DNA from: Macrobrachium rosenbergii
Taxonomy: Eukaryota > Arthropoda > Malacostraca > Decapoda > Palaemonidae
Length of the DNA: 64,000 nucleotides
Direction of reading: 5' to 3'
Assembly: GCF_040412425.1 (NCBI RefSeq)
Contig: NC_089762.1
Coordinates: 18,762,202 to 18,826,201, forward strand
Positions within the stretch are counted from its first letter, which is position 1; the number at the start of each line of letters is the position of its first letter. A program made the position numbers and the translations under genes. Below are positions 33,291-46,740 of this stretch, one piece after another. The notes beneath the pieces were generated by a model that made no database searches, was not told the origin of the DNA, and worked only from the letters and a program-made list of their open reading frames with translations.

Positions 33291-36200
33291 CCAGGAAATC
33301 TTGAGAATATGTGAAGAAAGTTCATGGGATAGAATAGAAGAAGAATTATTACTTGTCCAACCCCCTAGAGTGAAACTGACATAAAAATGTGAACGACTAT
33401 TTGATCAAACCTGGCATTTGATGGGAAGTTCCCTCCTTCCGGCCCCTCTGATTGGTTTCTTCTATGTCTGCTTCAGCTCACTAAGGTATTAACTATTTTT
33501 GTGAAGTATTAATGGCCTTATCTAGTAAAGGATAATAAACTGAAGGAAGACTCAAGCTTTCTTATGGCTTCAGGTGTATACCATGGTGGATTAATGGATT
33601 ACTCCACTGTTCCACCATGGTTGTATTCCAGAAGGCTCTAGCTGCGAAGATCTATTGTGAAAAATCATTCAGAAAGCAAACTCAAAGCCAGTAGCAAAAT
33701 GAAAAATAACAGCTAAAGTGTAAGCATTGTAACAGTGTTCTTTATACATTTTGACTCCAAATGTTCTTCACAATCACCGAATAACTATATTGAGTTTCAT
33801 CCTGTTATGGTATTCACTTGCACAACACTAATATTTTCATCCATAATCTCACTTTGTCCAGGTGCCCTGTGTCTTTACCCAAATTGAAATCCTTAGAAAC
33901 AAAAGATTTGTAAAGAGATGAGAACTGCTGGATTATCAAAATAGTAAATATTAAGAAAGTTCCATATTCTGATATGAAGCAACTATGACCACATATTTTA
34001 ACGAATTGGCAGAAGGTATGATCTTTGCCTCTACTTGTATATTGGGAATAGTGTGCAGCTCTGAGAATAGTGTGCAGCTCTGATAATTTTCAACCTGTCC
34101 GAACAGATTAACTGCAGTGGTTTTAGTAAGACTTCTAATCAGGCATACATTTGTAAACCACCTTTTCATGTTAGGAGGAAATCTGCAGCAGTGTGTATAT
34201 ACTGTGAGAGAATGCAAATTGTGGATCATATGTGGGTGTTTTATCCAAGCTATTTCAGTCAGCAGCAGATACCTTAGATTTGTAATAATTCTCTGTGAGA
34301 TTAATATACTGATGCCTTGATTTTACTTTTAAAGATGATTGGGATTTGTAGCAGAGTTCATAATTTTATGATCAGCTTTATTTTTTTAAAGTATTTTTTA
34401 TGTCTTTAGAAATAAACATTTTCATTTTAATACTTTAAACAAAATATTTTAATTGTAAACTATCACATTTCACTGAATGGCTCTCTTGGCCTCAGTGCCT
34501 GGCCTTTAGCCCAAAGTACCATCGTCTGTTCATCTGATGCTAATTCATTTGGAGTGCTGAACTAGGCAGTGTGGCATAAGTAAAAAAGAAGTTTTGTTTT
34601 TAGAACATGAGAGATTTACAATTTTATTTGTTGGTATCTGCATTTGGTTATATTGCCATACTATTTTTTTTCTGTAGTTGTCATGTGGTTATAGTTTCCA
34701 TTGGTTACATATTAGGGTCTTTTTAATTAATTTTCTTTTTTAAGAGATTTGTTCTTATTCTTATTTGGTATGTAGTGGATATAGTAGGAGGTTAAGATTG
34801 TTTAATTTTGCTTTTAGAGGTTTTTCTCTTAGCAGCAATTTAAAGCATTTAGAAATTTGGTGAAATTTGAATAAAGTAATGTAAATGGAGCAGGGAATAA
34901 ATATTCTTTATTTTCAAATTGCAGTTTAGTTTCATGTTTTGTATCACTATTTCATAACATTACTGTATAGCTCTGTTGATGGAGCTGCTCCAGTGTGGTT
35001 AGAAAGTTTAATGTTATTGATGCATATATTGATTTCATATTTTACTGCAAGATTAAATTTCCTTTTCTTTTAGACATTAATGAAAATAATTTATAGATTA
35101 AACTGTTTTAAAGTTAAATTATGTAGAAGAAAATGCTGCCTCACAATAGCATAAAAGTTTTTGGAACTACTACTTAGAGAACTTTTATGAGAAAAACAAT
35201 TCAACAGAGATATGTTGTCAGGAGGACTTTTCCTGAAGAGATCTATTGTAAATACATCTGTCATAAATCCATTGTTCAATTAGCAAATTCTTGTGCATTT
35301 AGGGAAAGATTCTGACAACTTGGGAAGGTGTCTTCATGCTTTGTTATCATGTTCTAATTATCAATCTTTTTCTAGTGTATTTTGTATCCTTAGGGACTTG
35401 CTTAATTCAGTATATTTTGGGAGTTTACCTTATATGTTATACTCCTTTCCCATTTTAGTGTCAGTTGAATTTTACCAGTATGTATTAGGGTAATGCCTTT
35501 TATGGTAATTCCATGGTGTACTTAGTTCTTGTCTATTGCCATTTACAGTATTATGTATTGTATTTCCACCTTAATTGTAGACATTTTGTGCTGGCTATGT
35601 GGCATATCAGTTTTAATTTTAACTCATATCCTTCAGTCTTTTTCCACCTAGTTGTCCAATTTCCAAAATTTCACCCTGTTCCAATTTTCCCCACTCATTT
35701 AAGAACAAATCCTTCTGGCAAATCCTATGAGAATCTGAAAATGGTAGCACAGTGATCTTGTTAAAGTGCTAAATAGTAATTAGTTGATTTAGACATATCT
35801 TACAGCTTTACGTTGGCTATATAATAATCAGTTATGGTATTTTTTAGGATAGTTTAGTAGAAATCTTTTCCTTATCCACAATACACCCATGACTATACAC
35901 TTTTCAGTGCAAAAGGGTACATGCCCTTAAGCAAACACAATAGCTCAAGTGGCATTTGGTATGTCACAGGCAACCAGTGACTCCTTGCCATTAGCTCAGG
36001 ATAGAGATTGAAGAAGTCCTAAGAGAAAATAGACAAGGAAGCCTCTATATATAGAAGAGAGAAAGGTTAAGATTAGGGTCATTAGTTAGATTACTTTCCT
36101 TTGATTTCCTGATGTCAGCAAAAGTGACTAACCTGAAGCCACCACAAGTTGGTTATGTCTTTTCACCATGAACAATAATAAATGCAAATGGCACATACAA

Positions 36201-36699
36201 AACTGCATTTTCTGGGTAAAAAACCAAATTGTTTACATTCCAAGTGATCATAACCCACCTATCCCATGAGCGTAGGTCAGAAGTTCTTTTTGTCCCTAGT
36301 GTGATTGAATACCCTCTGTTTAACACAGAACATGAAACTAAGCATAAATGTGCAAACAAGTAGGTTATGAAAAAGCTTGTTGCAAAAATAAAAACAGTAA
36401 AGTTGCACAGTTCATACATTTCCAGTCCAGGCAAAGCTATTTTTATCTGCTTCCTTAGGTAACATGTTTGAGATTTTCCCAACATTCCAGTTAATATATA
36501 TCAACACATAATTACACATATTTTAGAAAATCACAGTGCAATTGTTAAGATTTCACTTGAACCACCTCAAGTTCAGTCATCCAAAGTTCTCAGGAAATGG
36601 TGTATCATGGCATCAAAAGTAGGGCAAATAGTACACCATAATTTCTGACTGTGGTACATGTACATAAGCTCCTTAGCAAGGCTTTAGGGTTTTTCTTAG
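33291..36699. other. No gene recognised
   Basis: AT-rich. A short piece at about 34470-34530 (GGCCTCAGTGCCTGGCCTTT) resembles the end of the decapod retroposon-like repeat. Otherwise nothing. Confidence 0.55.
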
Positions 36700-37103
36700 T
36701 ACAGTAGTGCATCCTCGACTTACGGGGCCACCGACTTATGGCGATTCAATCTTAAAGCACTTTTAATATTGTTTTACAGCAAGAGGATTACTAATATTTC
36801 TCATTCAGAGCAAGAGTACTAATTACGAGGACTACTAATATTTCTTGCTCTGAATGAGCAAGAGTGCACCATAAGTTGATGTTGCATCAAGTTACGGTGC
36901 TGCAAGTGCTGTTGACAGCGCAAATGGCAAGAATAGGCATCAAGTTAACGGCGCTTACAGCGCTGTAACTTGATGCAGTATCAAGTTATGGCGCTGTAAG
37001 TGCCGTTAAAGCGCTGATAATGGTGAACAATTGACTTTGGGAAGAAATCAACTTAAAGCTCGGTGCTGGAACGGATCTCCCACCGTAAGTCGAGGACGCA
37101 CGT
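36700..37103. mobile_element. MITE with AGTGCATCCTCGACTTACGG ends
   Basis: The left end CAGTAGTGCATCCTCGACTT (36702) and right end AAGTCGAGGACGCAC (about 37087-37101) are inverted repeats. The interior contains several 'aagttacggcgctg(t)aag' blocks. The ends share the 'tcgacttacg' theme of Tigger elements. Confidence 0.8.
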
Positions 37104-37380
37104 TAGCATTTAGCATAACACTGCTGCCTCAGACACACTCAGAATACAGTCATTGTAACATGTTTCGGATCATGAACAATTTCAGTAAATGATTCTTATG
37201 AAGCAAATACTGTATCTGAAATTTAAGCAAAAATTTTATACCAAACAATCATATATCCAAGATTAACAGCAGTGCTCTATTGATTGGAATGAAAAATAGG
37301 ACTTTTGATATCACCTTGCAATTATATGGTATGATAAATCACTCCCACTTCTTTCTCAGTATTGTCTTCCATTTTCCTTG

Positions 37381-37980
37381 TTATATTGTCCATTGAACAT
37401 AGAAGTCTGGGATTACAGATGTCATTACAAAGCTTCCATATGTAACATGCATTCTTTTGTTTTCATGTAGTTTCTCATTCTGGTCTTCCCTCTCTGAAGC
37501 AATGCTATTGATAAATGTCTTGGCATGGACATCATATGTTACTCTTTTTAAAGGTAATTGTGCTCTCTTTTGCTGGTAGGCAACAAGTGTCAGGAAGGTG
37601 TTATGTGGAGACCACAGGGTATATTCTTGTCTCATCACTTGACATTAAAGCAGTTTTTTATTGATTTCATTTGTTTCAGTGAGGTTGACATTAATAGACC
37701 ACAAGTCTCTTATTTCTCCAAGGAAGTTCAAGGTATATCTAAGGCAGTTGGTTTATTTTGTTTTTGGTCTTTAATAACCACCAGTCCTCATCTAAGTTGT
37801 CAGCTGTTGAGTTTACTCCTTTCCTTGGCATGCTTCAATATCTCCAATGGCATTGTTTGTTGTAAATGGCTGCCATGCTCGTTGGTCACTTGGAGCAGCT
37901 TCTGTTATTTGCTAGAGGAATATTTGTGTTTCTTACTTACAGCACATTTCTCTTCTTGTTTTATCTTTTCATACCTTTAA
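37381..37980 (-). pseudogene. Unidentified coding-like relic
   Basis: On the minus strand, 37381-37638 encodes a coding-like segment with SEREDQNEKLHENKRMHVTY and GSFVMTSVIPDFYVQW. Upstream frames (to 37980) are broken but Lys/Gln-rich. Amino acid use is more protein-like than neighbouring frames. I cannot name the family; a transposon-derived ORF is likely. Confidence 0.2.
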
Positions 37981-37999
37981 TATTATGCTTTTTTATTGT

Positions 38000-40980
38000 A
38001 TAGCATTTTATATTCTGTAATCAGTATTACTGTTCACTTTGTATTCAAGAGGAGGATGATAGTTTTCACACTTATTTTGGATGGTAATGGGTGTATCAGA
38101 TTTTCCCAAAGGATGCCAGAGGAGCTTTAGGGGTATGTCCAGTACCTCAGGGAGATACCAATAGAAAAAGACGTTCTTTAGTGCTCTAAGCCTTCCCTGA
38201 TTAGGTAAGCCCCAGTCGCCAGGCTAGGAATTTAATAACAAGGCTATATATAACTACTGAGTTGTTGTATGGAATCAAGTTTCTACAAAGATAAGTCTGT
38301 ACATCGCTGTGCTTTTGGACTCATGTATGAAACATGTACCAGTAGCTTCCTGGCTCTGTTGAACCAAACAAATAGTTTCCCGACAACATATCTCAGTTGA
38401 AAGGTATTAATACCAAAAATACCAGTATTTACTAATGTGCTTTTAAAGAAGGTGGCGTTTGCCTGTTTTGAGGTATTGCAATTGGAATTTGCATTAAAGA
38501 TTTTTTATGTCTATCACTCATAAGATAGTATAGAAGATATTGTTTTAGGTGCTTTGTACTTAAACTTGCATGTTACCAAGCTCTTCCAGTTTTTATCTTT
38601 CCACTTTTTGGAATTCACTCATCTCATTAAGGTACTTCAAGATATAGTACTAGTACAGTAACCTTAATTTCAGAGACTTATTATGTTGAGAATCCTGTAA
38701 GCTGTATCAGAGATATTTAACAAACATTGTATTCTATGCTTTTTTGTTACTTTAGACAGATGGATGACAGCATTGTTTTATAGATATAAAGTTTTAGATA
38801 TAATGTAACTACTGCACTATGTATTTAATACAGTAGATATCACAGTAATGGAACTTTGGAGGGTTTTGGTATCCATTAAATGAAAATGTGTTATCTAAAA
38901 GAATTCATTGGTCTAGCCTAGCATAGACTTACTTTCACCAAACTCTGCTAGTGAGTTGTCACAGCACTACCTAAACAGTTTAAAAGACCTGAATTTAAGA
39001 TATTTACCTGCATCTGTGTAACATTAATCAATGTGTTGTTGGTTAGCACAGTTATAAAGAATGGTCAAGATAACTTGCCCAAGTCTCCTCAGACAAAAGA
39101 GTTATTGCAGTGGATGCTTGAAAGAAATACGCAGTACTAAATAGGCTTTACTGTACTTGCTAATCATTAAACAGATCAAATATGATAATTTGTTCATGTA
39201 ACTAACGATTTAGTGTCACCAAAGCTCTGTATTCTAAATAAGTGGCAGATTTTAGGAAGTAATGATTGTAATAACAGTGATATTTTGTCTTGTCATAGAA
39301 GGTCACTCCTGTTTTACCCTTGGACATTTGATGATTACATCATATGACCCAGGTTCTTGAGTAATGAATGTAATTTAACATTTAAGAGAAATCTTTCATG
39401 TGGCTCCTAATTTAAACCAACAGCAAATGACAGATATAATAAATATCCAGTTATTAGGTTCATAAGAGGTAATGTATTAGGACTCATTTTATTTAGCTTT
39501 GCTGTCTCATTAAACCATTTGTTGATGATGATGACGATGATGATGATAACAACAACAACTTAAATTGCTCTCCATGGGATCTCATCTGTGTCAGCTGAGA
39601 GGTATCTTTCTGGGGCTAATTTTTCATGATAACTGGTACTGTCTCTTGGCTAATATTGAGTCTATTTGCAAGGAGTTACTGTATTAGAAATTGAGAAAAT
39701 TTTAGAAATATTTCAAAAGGGGGGATAGTTATGAGAGAGATATCACTGTATTCTATGATAATCTTGAATAAATTGTTTATTTTTATAGTAACATGTATTG
39801 TTGTTTCAAAACTCTGTTCCTTTAATTTTTCTGTGTGGGTGTCTGTTGACAGCTTCAAATTTTATACTATTCATCCGTTATTGATGACACTATTAGTACA
39901 CTAAAAATATTACTATGTGTACACAAGTTTGATTCCTTGTATTTCCTATGGAAGTAGTAATCATGTATTAGTCAAGACTTAATGTTCACACCATATCTAG
40001 AAGTGAGGTAGATATGAGAGAACTGAAAAGATTAGTGTTTATTCCTAGGTGTAATGAGCAGAAGCATTCCCATGCCAAGTGTCCTGTTTATAAGGTGCAG
40101 GTTATATATATATATTGAGGATTTCTAGAAATTTGAGAGAAATAAGATATGTCACCATGGAAAGGGTTTGCATCCATTTAACCATTTGGATAAATTGTTA
40201 TTTTACAATACCAATGGTGTGTATTTTCAGGTATGTGTTGAGTAATGAGAATGTAGTTTTAATTCATCACTGTTTGTTTAGGTGCACAAGAAATGGCAAT
40301 TTGTTTTTAAGATAATTTTATTATGCACAGGGTCAAGAATATAGAATGCACAAATCTGATGCACTGTTCCTTTGGAAAAGATTTTCGAATTGCGTTGTGC
40401 GGGGGAATTCTGTTTTATTAGTGTTTAAAGCTAGTTTTACTAATGGTGCTGTAATTATAAGGTGTTTAACATAACATCTTAATTTTATGTAATTTCAGCC
40501 CAGTTGAGTTTTGATGGAGAAATTTATTTTTTTTATTTACTGGTTTCTGGTTATGGTCTTCCTACAGGAAGAATTTTTTGTGATTAATGCTACTTTAAAA
40601 ATTTAAGTTGTTAAAACTTGAAGATTTATTTTAAGTTGTGATAATTGGCACTAAAAAGTAAGATTTAATAGAGAAATGCTGTCAGCCAATCATAGGTGCA
40701 AATAGATGAAAGTGCATTGTTGAAATATATTTTATTACATTTTTGTGCATTTTTTAAAAAAATGCAGTTGATTGTTCTCTTTCAAATTGAAAGAAGTTTT
40801 AAAAATGTGGGATGATCCATTAATCTTGGGTTGTTGTGGCTTCCTAATTAGATTATACCAGAGTATATCTATTTTGTAATATACCTTGTCAGTAATCAGT
40901 GAGTTTGGAAACCACCAACAGAATGCTAGTCAAGTTCTTATGGAAACGTACTATCCTTAGATATACTGTACTGTATGATG
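38000..40980. other. No gene recognised
   Basis: AT-rich with a short GATGAT run near 39525. No coding or repeat structure with ends was found. Confidence 0.55.
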
Positions 40981-40984
40981 TTTT

Positions 40985-41125
40985 ATATGAGGTTACACTT
41001 GTAGCATGCCTGATGTGGCACAGTATAGTAGTAAAAGCTTTTTGCAGCATCCCTTCTACCTCTAGCAGCATCACTTTCTTCCTTTTGCTTTTCACTTGTC
41101 CCCTTTGGGCTCTTCCTACCTCTAA
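40985..41125. repeat. Decayed copy of the decapod retroposon-like repeat
   Basis: 'TGCAGCATCCCTTCTACCTC' and following 'tagcagcatcactttcttcc' align in order with the repeat at 21370. Ends are not definable. Confidence 0.4.
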
Positions 41126-42144
41126 ACCTGTCTAACTGGTTTACCTTGTTGTAGACTTATTTCCCAAGTTAGAACAAGTCATTCAGGGGGAGCCCTATGA
41201 GCATCTTGAAATGTGGTCATGGGGTACTTTATAATATAGAAGTGATACTTAGAAACAGCAATGTGCAATATTTGTGGAAAGCTAAAACTTTTCATTTACA
41301 ATACTCTTAAATTTTCAAGTTTTGTAGTGCTGTCGTATATTACTGTAGTCTCTAAATTACCAGGTGTAAATTTACATTTGCATTGGTATTAGATATGATT
41401 TATAAATGCTATGTACCATTATTCAGATTTCTTGAAATTTGCTTTTGCACATCCAAAGACAGTCAGTTAATTCCATTGTAGAAATGCAAGTCTGCATCCT
41501 AGCTTCAGGAGATACCTGTTAAAAAAAAAAAGTAGTACTTTTTTTTATAACAGCATACTGTTTTTGAAAAAAACTTGAGTGGCCTGGTAGAAATTCTGTA
41601 TCTTACCTTAGACAGTATGTTGACTCTAGAATGCAGTGGCACACATAGATATACAATACAACATAAAGGCATGAGTATTTTAAAGTCAGGTTTTAGATAC
41701 CTGAGGCAGCACTGTGTTCAGGGAATGTTTATTGAAAGAGTGGATCCTCAACTTTTTATTTATTGCTGTGTTAGTTGGCTGCACATCCCATACAGTATGT
41801 AAACTGAGGATCTGAGTAAGACTTGGTCACTGCTGTACCAGTTGTCTTAACCTTCTTTCTATGTTTAAAATATATTTACCTCTCAAACTGAGTCAGCAAA
41901 ATGTTATTGGAAATGTATTTATATTACATATTCGCAGATTTTTGTTAGATACCCAAACAAGCACACATGGTAAAGCGATCACAGGAAGGTAGGATATGCT
42001 CAGTTTATTGTAAATCATGTAATGAAGTACTCATACTTTTAGCATTTAAGCATTTTGTAATTAAAGACTTACGTTCTGTGATTATAAAAAAAAGAATATT
42101 TAAAAGCAGCTTTGTTCTCACTGGCAGTTTTAATACAAAAACTA

Positions 42145-42420
42145 GTTCTTCTTTGGAGGGGTGGCTAGAGCTCTCGGCTAGCACGTGTTGGCTGAGCATT
42201 CGAGTCTCCGTCCGGCCAATGAAGAATTAGAGGAATTTATTTCTGGTGATAGAAATTCATTTCTCGTCATAATGTGGTTCGGATTCCACAATAAGCTGTA
42301 GGTCCTGTTGCTAGGAAACCAGTTGGTTCTTAGCCATATAAAATAAGTCTAATCCTTCGGGCCAGCCCTAGGAGAGCTGTTAATTGGCTCAGGGTCTGGT
42401 TAAACTAAGATATACTTAAC
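42145..42420 (+). mobile_element. tRNA-derived SINE, copy 2, with 15-bp target duplication
   Basis: Same family as 21760-22036, with A-box-like TGGCTAGAGC and B-box-like CATTCGAGTC. It is flanked by perfect 15-bp direct repeats TTAATACAAAAACTA at 42130-42144 and 42421-42435, which fix the element at 276 bp. Confidence 0.93.
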
Positions 42421-42435
42421 TTAATACAAAAACTA

Positions 42436-45400
42436 AACCATGAGGCATGTCGGGTAACATTACGAACCATTAATTACAAAATATATATAATTTTCCAGAG
42501 GCACATTTTTTAACTGGTAGTAGGAAGATAGTGTCTGTAGAAATGGGAATATTCCCCAAGGAATATACCACATTGACTTGTTATATTCTTTGAAGAATAT
42601 TTTAGTCCATATCATATCAGAAAAAATTGTGTGCAGAATTTGGTGTAGGTTATTGGTTAAACATATAATACTGTAGTGCTGCAGGCTTGCAATTTAGTTT
42701 AGTTAATTTTTTAATTGATTATTTTATAGACGATTTGTACATGGATCATATTTATGAAGACCTTTGTTGTTGTGACACCAGTTTCAGATTTTAGTCAGTC
42801 TATTAGTCCTATCCCACAGAAGCATCCTTTTTTTTTTTTTATCTGTGCCATAAGCACACTGTTCTGATTGGTTAAATCCAAATGTCAGTTGCACTTAATT
42901 CCATCTCTGAACCCCTTGAGCTGTTTTTCATTTAATTTTTTTTTTCTTTTGGTTGTTTTTAAATGAATGGTTTGGAATTAAAAGATTTATACCCCATGGT
43001 GCTGTGATTTAGATTAATTGCCTTCTTCTTTAATGCAGACATGGAAGGTAGCTGGGAATCCTGATACAGTGTTTTTATTCTAACCTTCATTGTTTTCTTT
43101 TGAGGAGGAAATATGATTTTAATTTCTATACATGGTAAGTACTTCATTTTTGTTAAAATGTACGTTTCTTTTTGATCTTGCTAGCATTCCATACCAACTT
43201 CTGCTTTATGTACATAGTTGGTTGGTTTGTAATATTGATTTTCCCAGGAACTGCACAATATTTAACATGATAGCTTTTCAAGAGTACAGTAATTCCAAAA
43301 GACTATGTGTGACATAGTATGTCTTACAACCATATTAAATGAACCTAGTTCATTCCTCGTTCATTGTACGGAGGATGGTATGGATTTATGGTAGTGTGGC
43401 TTGCTAATGTGATTAGATTTATTTGTGCAATTTTTGGCTCACTTTTATATTTTTTACTTAGGTGTTGGTAGTACAGTGTACTGTGTACAATAATTGTAAA
43501 GAGAACAATAGAGTAAAGTTTTATGTTGAGATATCAGAATTTTTTATTCATTAACCCTTCAGTAAACCCTATAAATTACTAACCCTGATGCTGTGGATGG
43601 AGACATCAGGGTACAAGCACCTGTCTGATTTTCAAGTCTTTGATTATCCCATTTCATTTTTCACCTGGGCTTTCAGGATTGACTTTTTGAAGAATCTTAT
43701 ATGAACTCGAATAAGGTTTCAGTTACTCTGAGAATGCAAATGAGAATGAGGTTATGTAATATTCTTCCTCACCCGTAGAATTCAAGTAACTGACATTAAA
43801 GTGAGGTCAAATGCTTATTGTCAAGATCTGCAGCTGATACTCGGTACAATCTTGTCAAACTTAGTGTAGTGTGTATCTGGGTATATGTGCTAGGCTGGGT
43901 TTTGAGAGGTCCTTATGTCACAACAACTTTTTTTTGGGGGGGAGGTGTCTTGCATGATGCAAGGAAAATTGAATTTCGACACTGAGGCAATCACAGTTGC
44001 AATCACACTGCCAATGTCAGTTGAGCACACCCAGGTGAAGACTGGACCTTTGTTGGTCCTCTCTCAGTTTTTCCTTCCTTGTTCTTTAGCGGATATTTTG
44101 TTGATGACCACCTCAAATGGAACCAAGTTTGACTGCACTCTAAATCTGAAATGAAGTTGGAGTAGGATGCCATGCTCTCTTCCTGCAGAACTGGACTACC
44201 TTACATGTCTTGAGTGAGGGGAAACTAATGTCACACCATGTCACAAGTGTTGGATTTGATCTTGATGAACTGACAACCCATAATCACTTTTAGGGTACTT
44301 TCCATGCCAAGGAAGTTCTTACGGGAAATTCACCAGTTGTAACAAGACAATGATCATCCTCTGTAGGTCCCTGTGGAGGATAGGAGTAATAGGACAACTC
44401 GAGGTAAAGACAACATCAACTTTGTTTTAATCACACATTCATCCCCCTCAATCAAAAGATACCTACAATTTGCAGTTAAGTTTAGACTAGGAACTTTCCA
44501 GAAGAATACTGTAACCAAATCAGGAAAAGATTTTAAGGAACTGGAGACCAGTATTTTTTAACAAGCTGTCCATGTACAGTAGCTTAGAGCAAAATGAACT
44601 CCAGGTTAAGATGGTACTTAAATATTATTACCTAAGTCCTATACAGGTCATGAGAATTAACTGTTTTGAAGACTGTGTTCAAAAAAAGAATAACTTTTGC
44701 AATATTTTTTGATATTCAAAAGCCTTATGATCCTACCTGGAGATGTGCTGTATTGAGAATACCATACAACAATGGTATCCAAAGCCATGTAGCATTATTA
44801 ATAAGACATCCTACCATACTGCCCTTTTTTTGTGCAAATACTCATAATTTTTTCAAACTTATAAATTGGAAAAATGTTATCCCACTGATAAGTTTTTGAG
44901 TTGCACTTTGTTCCTCCATGTAAGAAACAAAGTCACAAATTGGTTACTTATCAAAATTGAAAATAGTTGGCATATGGATCACTTCATATTTTACATGCCT
45001 TGAACTTACAAGGTACCAAGCCAATTCTTAATGTTCCTATCACAGAAGTAGATAGCTTGGCCTCCTTGGTAGGTATATTCAGTTACCTGCAGAAAAATAA
45101 AAATAATCATGCTTTTTCAAGATATAAGATATGAAACTGAACTAAAAGTGAGAAAAAACTGATAATTATCAGCCAAACCCATAAATTTTCAAGTTCAATC
45201 CATAATACTTTAACCAGAAAGCACACACTGCATATGTAAAAGTCAAAAGCAAATATGCCATAAACAAGAAAAAACGGTATACAAAATACACAACTGATAG
45301 AATTAATTATGATGTTGCTATACAAGGCAACTGTTTCATCTATTTTAGATGATGAAACTCAGATACATTATAAGAGTCAGGATTAAAAAGCTTGAAAACC

Positions 45401-45990
45401 AATTCATAATAAACGGCTCTGCATCTGTACTGGAGTGTTCGAGTCATCTTCCAGTAAATCTATATTCTGTAGTTGGAAGTGGTAAACCCCCTCCAAAGTG
45501 CAATAATAGGAAGTCATTTGTTAGTTGAATGTCACAGTCTTAGGGACTTCAGAAGCCATATCCTTTCCAAGTATTAGGATGGGAATATTTATTCTTTATC
45601 CAACGTACTTGGAAAGGAAGTTGTTTTTAAATCCAGTGGGTTTTTAAAGTTTACAGAATAACCTTGATTCCCCTAATTTATTGTAGCAGAATTATGTAAT
45701 TTCTTAATATGTCAGAATTTATGGGGGTAATGTATTTATATGTATGTTGTACTGTATAAGAATTTATTTATGGGTATACCTGACCTGCTTGAATGTTATT
45801 TAACAACCTTTAATAAAAAGTTTATATAAACAGATAATGTGTGGGTGTGTATATGCATGCAAACTTAGATTATTAGCAAATACCTGTATATATAACAGTA
45901 ATTCTTTTTTCAACACTGATTACCTATGAAGCTGTGACACCAGATGAATAAATCAATCTGTTTTGGACAATGGGCTGTTGACACCAAATC
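42436..45990. other. No gene recognised
   Basis: AT-rich with short frames. It contains a 13-bp inverted repeat at 45561-45618. No exon or transposon domain was recognised. Confidence 0.5.
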
Positions 45991-46009
45991 GATCACCATC
46001 AAACATGAA

Positions 46010-46740
46010 CTTGCTGCACTCTGTCTTTAAGTGCTTCTTGAAATGCTCATGAAGAGAAGATTGTGTTGCTCTTTGTGACTATCTTCTTACCCTTAGGTTT
46101 AATTGGTTCTCTCACTTTTCAAGGGGAATTACTGATACAGAAATCATAATAGATCAATGCTTCATGGACCATGCCTCTGGATGAAGACACCATGTAGAGA
46201 TTCAACTTATTTCTTTGGCAGTACCATTCACTAGAAGAAGTATGGTTTTCACAGTATAGCCTTATGTGAAAACAGGAAGGTAATAACTTTGCTGCTGCTT
46301 CACCTAGTGCCTATGGAGCCTGTGCTTACTTGGTTTGTGCCAACTGGAGTTCTTGTCTGCTGATGAGTGTTCCCATGTGGCTGCGTAGCCACCTCCTGTG
46401 GTACTCAGAATGGAGGTCTTAGCTCTAACTAATCAAGCCATATTGTGTGAGCACTTACAAACACACCTTTGTCAGGTTATTCAACAGTACCATCTCTTGG
46501 AAGAAAGTCACTGGATATTGCACCAACACAGCAAGATGTTGCTCATTATGGCTGACAAAGTTGCTGACTTCTTGAGATAACACAGCATCACCCTCCAGTA
46601 TGGCCTTACAGAAGAAAACCCAGTCAACTTCCTGATAAGAGGACTGACAACACCACACCTAATTAAGACCCCGCTTTTGAGTTCCCCAAATACTCCACCT
46701 ATTTACAGCATGCCACACTCCTCCAAGTCCTCATCCTAGA
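46010..46740 (+). pseudogene. BEL/Pao-type pol relic (RT connection to RNase H)
   Basis: Broken frames in order: LPLGLIGSLTFQGELLIQ (46090-46145; the 'IFDPLGLxxPxTxxxKxLxQ' motif after BEL/Pao reverse transcriptase), ASPSAYGACAYLVCAN (about 46290-46345; the 'DASxxAYGAxxYL' RNase H start), a helix with VLALTNQAILCE, and TEENPVNFLIRGL (46605-46645; 'PTxENPADxxTRGL'). This order is diagnostic of BEL/Pao pol. There are many stops and frameshifts. No LTRs or integrase were recognised. Confidence 0.65.

Noticed and set aside
37558..37980. 140-codon plus-strand ORF rich in Leu, Phe and Cys
   Set aside because: Antisense of a more protein-like minus-strand segment; composition is that of random T-rich DNA, and no signal peptide or domain pattern was found.
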